Assembly (NCBI GenBank): GCA_905182995.1
Contig: CAJJDP010000174.1
Coordinates: 76,081 to 100,281, forward strand
Reading direction: 5' to 3'
DNA: 24,201 nt
Origin: Paramecium octaurelia
Taxonomy: Eukaryota > Ciliophora > Oligohymenophorea > Peniculida > Parameciidae
Within the stretch, counting starts at the first letter, position 1. Every line of letters begins with the position of its first letter. Both the position numbers and the translations under genes were made by a program. Below are positions 21,445-24,201 of the stretch, one piece after another. The notes beneath the pieces are model-generated. The model was not told where the DNA came from. It did not search any database and worked only from the letters and a program-made list of their open reading frames with translations.

Positions 21445-21676
21445 AAGTTTATTAATATATGATAAAAATTTGAAAAATCTATTATAAAATTAATTTTGAA
21501 AACAAATTTTATTCTCTAACTAATTTATTTCAATATGATATTTTCATAATTCTTTAGCTAGATTAGGTATTAAGACATAAAAACATAAAAAGCATATTTA
21601 GTTTCAGTCTTCAATATTAACTTAAGTTATTTTAAGTTGAGAAAATGGAGTCATCTCATTTTTCTAAGCACTTTGA
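21445..21676 (+). other. 3' flank of the large gene
   Basis: Very AT-rich. It may hold the 3' untranslated region. An optional 37-base GT-AG segment at 21404-21440 would shift the end of the coding frame and add about 19 codons. It is longer than the other introns of this gene, so the TGA at 21442 is preferred. No polyadenylation signal can be singled out in such sequence. Confidence 0.3.
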
Positions 21677-21964
21677 TTTTTTTCTAGTTTTATAACACCA
21701 TTTTATAAATATGCCAAATTTCAAGATTATGGATAATATTTTAATTAGATTTATATCTACTCATTTAAGTCATATTTATTCTAATCTGCTCTTCCAGAGA
21801 CCAAAAGACCTAACTTTCTGGATTAAACTCATAATTCATATAGTACAATTTTATTTGCACAATAAGTTGAACTCAAGAAGAGGTCTATAAACTACAAAGC
21901 CCAACGGATCAATTTTTTTAATTTCATTGCAAAATATATTATAATAATTGAAAATATAATTTGA
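21677..21964 (+). pseudogene. Coding-like tail fragment downstream of the large gene
   Basis: A 95-codon TGA-free frame ends at TGA 21962-21964. Its text is polar and protein-like, for example FQDYGQYFNQIYIYSFKSYL and ETKRPNFLDQTHNSYSTILF, followed by a basic QQVELKKRSINYKAQR. It would suit a cytoplasmic tail of a membrane protein. It is not joined in frame to the large gene by any short intron I could find, and several TGA codons lie between. It is either the lost tail of that protein, a relic of a neighbouring paralogue, or chance. A second open frame overlaps it from an ATG at 21645 but reads less well. Confidence 0.35.
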
Positions 21965-22040
21965 TTAAATTTATTAATTCATAGGTAAGAATTATTAAAT
22001 ATCAGATATATAGAGAATAATTTAAAAATCTACTTTAACA

Positions 22041-22290
22041 TTAAAAAATAACATCATTTATAGATAAAATCCAAAAATAATAAATTCTTAAGTTAATCAA
22101 TTGATAAATTTTTAGACATAATTGATCAAAATCATTTGTACAATGTGATATGAAATAGAAAATTTTTCCAATGTTGGAAAGTTCAAGAAGAATAGCAATG
22201 ATAGAAAAACTTAAATATTCTGGTAATCTCGTCATAGTAAGATTTTTGATTCTATAAAACATTTGCTTTCTTAATAAGCATTTTAGTATA
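22041..22290 (-). pseudogene. Hydrophobic coding-like fragment
   Basis: A minus-strand frame, open even under the standard code for 73 residues, includes TMTRLPEYLSFSIIAILLEL and CTNDFDQLCLKIYQLINLR. It could be a membrane helix with flanking polar residues. It opens in AT-rich DNA without a clear start context or neighbouring exons. No family was recognised. Confidence 0.25.
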
Positions 22291-22299
22291 TCATTAACA

Positions 22300-22950
22300 T
22301 TTTTTTATTTATCTATTTCAAAATAAATTAGTAGTAATTTAACTAATCTAACAAAGAATAATTTTAGGTTTTTAGATGACTCAGTTATAATTATTAAATA
22401 TTTCTAATAATAAACAGTAATTTGTATCTCCCCCCAATTTATAGCCCTTTAAATACCATGTTAACTTGGAATTATTCTACTCTCATTTCTACTCATACTA
22501 GTAACTTCATATTAGAATGAGAAATTACCATTTATTTAATATTTTCCTTACAATATTGGTTACATCCTAAACTTCTATAATTTGTAGCCATGAAACTATT
22601 TAAGAATATGATTCCTATAAAAAAATTATTAAGAAGATGAATAATCCATTTATCTAAAATATTCTTACTTTATCAAGATGAAGAGAAAAATTTGTTAAAA
22701 AATAACAATTTATAAGGAATTAGATCTTATAGTAAAAAAGAATAATATCATAATAATCCTAATATCAATTAAAACCACTCACGATTCTTGGATTAAAAGC
22801 ATATAAGATTAAAAAACTGCTTTTGGAATGAAGTAATATTTCATTTGCTCCAAACTTAATGTTATGTTGATTATTACTTAGAATAAGAATGAAAGCAGGA
22901 TTAGTTTTTACATATTGTATACTAAAAATGCGTAGGCGATGATGCAGTTT
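22300..22950. other. No gene seen
   Basis: AT-rich. A short C6 tract occurs at about 22431-22436. No convincing frame in either direction exceeds a few dozen codons. Confidence 0.4.
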
Positions 22951-22959
22951 TTACCTTGT

Positions 22960-23232
22960 TTAACAGCTCATAGAATTAGCTGAAAAGTAATGTATTTTAG
23001 AGGATAAGGGCAAATAATTAAGTGAGCTTCTAGAGGACCGATCAAAGTTGTTGATTGTTGTAGCACTAGACTGGACCGTCATGTAGTCGCTAATATTCAA
23101 ATTATTCAGAACTGCAATAACTTCGAACTCTTCCCATAAATAAATTCTAAGTAGATATAAGAAAAAATAAGAATTTAGATTTAGTTTTATTTGGTTGATA
23201 CAAAAAAGCACATTTACCACTAAACTAATCAA
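22960..23232 (-). CDS. Uncertain small open frame
   Basis: Ninety residues on the minus strand, from an ATG at 23230-23232 to a stretch ending ANSMSC. It continues slightly further if TAA is read as Gln. The N-terminus (SLVVNVLFCINQIKLNLNSY) is moderately hydrophobic. The middle (EVIAVLNNLNISDYMTVQSS, then DRSSRSSLNYLPLSSK) is better than random. No domain, intron or neighbour supports it, so it may be a relic. Confidence 0.2.
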   Translation of the reverse strand: MISLVVNVLFCINQIKLNLNSYFFLYLLRIYLWEEFEVIAVLNNLNISDYMTVQSSATTINNFDRSSRSSLNYLPLSSKIHYFSANSMSC

Positions 23233-23510
23233 TCATTCTAAAATTTCAATTTATTTAGGAATATTTATAATATGGATGTTTGAGAGAATCAAAAAATTAG
23301 CTTACCTAATAAAGGATTATTGCCATAATTTATTTTAATCCTTCTTTGGAAAAATATGATTTGATACAAATAACTTTGTATTTTTTGATCATAAATAACA
23401 TAAGGGAATATAAAGCGTATTAATAAATAGAAGACTCACTTTTTAAAAGGCAGTATAAATGTATTGAAAAATAAAGGATTTATGATAGCCTTCTAACTGC
23501 TTACATTTAA

Positions 23511-23902
23511 ATGGCTGGTTATTTATTATTAGATAGACTAGAGATGGTAGATCCAATGTAATAAAACAAGAGAGAGAGAGGATTAAGATTTAAGAATAGC
23601 TGGAAAATATTTAGGGAAAAAGAGCTGATATGTCAGAAAGTAAACTTTGAACTTAGGAATTTGGAAGTGGAAGGTCTATTGATCCCATAATAGTTGGATA
23701 CGGGATAACATAGAGGTTTGAAATAGTTAAAGAGGGAGATGACGATAAAGTGATTGTATCAGCAATGCCCTCATCACTTTCCACACTCATGATCAGAGGA
23801 ATTTAGGAGGCAATTCCCCAGAATGCTCATCCTAAATCATTAAGAAATATTGTAAATTTAACATTGATAACTCTTTCCAATACTGCCTATAGGACTATAT
23901 GA
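23511..23902 (+). pseudogene. Decayed coding fragment, unknown product
   Basis: The stretch starts with an ATG at 23511 reading MAGYLLLDRLEMVDPM. The protein-like text then continues in another frame (REDs-type charged text QEQLENIQGKRADMSESKL), meets a TGA at 23648-23650, and goes on for 83 codons to TGA 23900-23902 with TQEFGSGRSIDPIIVGYGIT and EIVKEGDDDKVIVSAMPSSL. G+C content is visibly higher than nearby. A GA repeat (about 23571-23580) sits at the frame switch and could be where a slip occurred. The family is not recognised. Confidence 0.4.
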
Positions 23903-24201
23903 TCTCCATTATGTAAAATTTTCAAAAGACTTTATTGTCATATTTCAAGGTTTTTCCTGATTGAAATCCTTAAATTTTCATAACCATACATGTATATAAT
24001 TAAATTTTTTAAAGTAGCTAGAAAAAGGCTGAAAAATATACAAATTTTCCATTGAATTAGTGAGCAGTTTTGTTATATTCATTTTCTATGCTGCATTAAA
24101 TCAAATAAGAAAATTTTAATTTTCTCTTGGTTTTGTTATTAATAGAAAATTTTAGAAGTCTAAAAAATTGTTTTATAAATATTTTTCTATTTTTAATATT
24201 G
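23903..24201. other. No gene seen
   Basis: AT-rich sequence to the window end. Nothing is recognisable on either strand. Confidence 0.45.

Noticed and set aside
1..24201. tRNA or rRNA genes
   Set aside because: No cloverleaf with conserved T-loop/anticodon features and no rRNA core motifs were recognised by eye on either strand. A dedicated tRNA and rRNA scan would settle it.

Overview
The window reads as nuclear DNA of a ciliate, most likely Paramecium or a close relative. It is very AT-rich. The one long gene opens only if TAA and TAG are read as glutamine and TGA alone is stop. It is cut by 22 introns of 21-30 bases, the size range known for Paramecium. Under the standard code this gene falls into many meaningless pieces, so every coding call here uses the ciliate code (translation table 6).

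Region 1-11681 holds no gene that I can call intact. It contains a 17-base C run at the extreme left end and coding-like but interrupted stretches on the minus strand (about 341-1900 and 2690-3960). Coding-like stretches on the plus strand lie at about 4058-5031, 7182-7529 and 8456-11590. These show internal TGA codons and apparent frame changes and look like decayed genes, but in DNA this AT-rich some TGA-free frames arise by chance, so confidence is low to moderate. Bases 4196-5601 are repeated as 5603-7008 (1406 bases, identical as far as I compared) around a single N. This is best explained as two contigs joined without merging their overlap.

Region 11682-21444 (plus strand) is the centrepiece: a 23-exon gene for a secretory-pathway membrane protein of about 3074 residues. 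In order it has a signal peptide, a short N-terminal domain, about 1500 residues of tandem cysteine-rich modules of about 50 residues, a large cysteine-poor ectodomain, a GAIN/GPS-like cysteine cluster, and about five membrane helices. The introns in the cysteine-rich part are all phase 1 and sit at one position of the module, so exons are one or more whole modules. The gene contains no other interruption, which argues for macronuclear DNA or at least for no germline eliminated sequences inside it.

Region 21445-24201 again has no intact gene. It has a coding-like frame just downstream of the big gene (21677-21964), a possible relic on the minus strand (about 22041-22290) and another on the plus strand (23511-23902).

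Only one protein can be assigned an architecture. Its cysteine-rich repeats would face outwards or into a vesicle lumen, with a GPS-like stalk next to the membrane helices, as in large ciliate surface or receptor-like proteins. No ligand or pathway can be named from the sequence.
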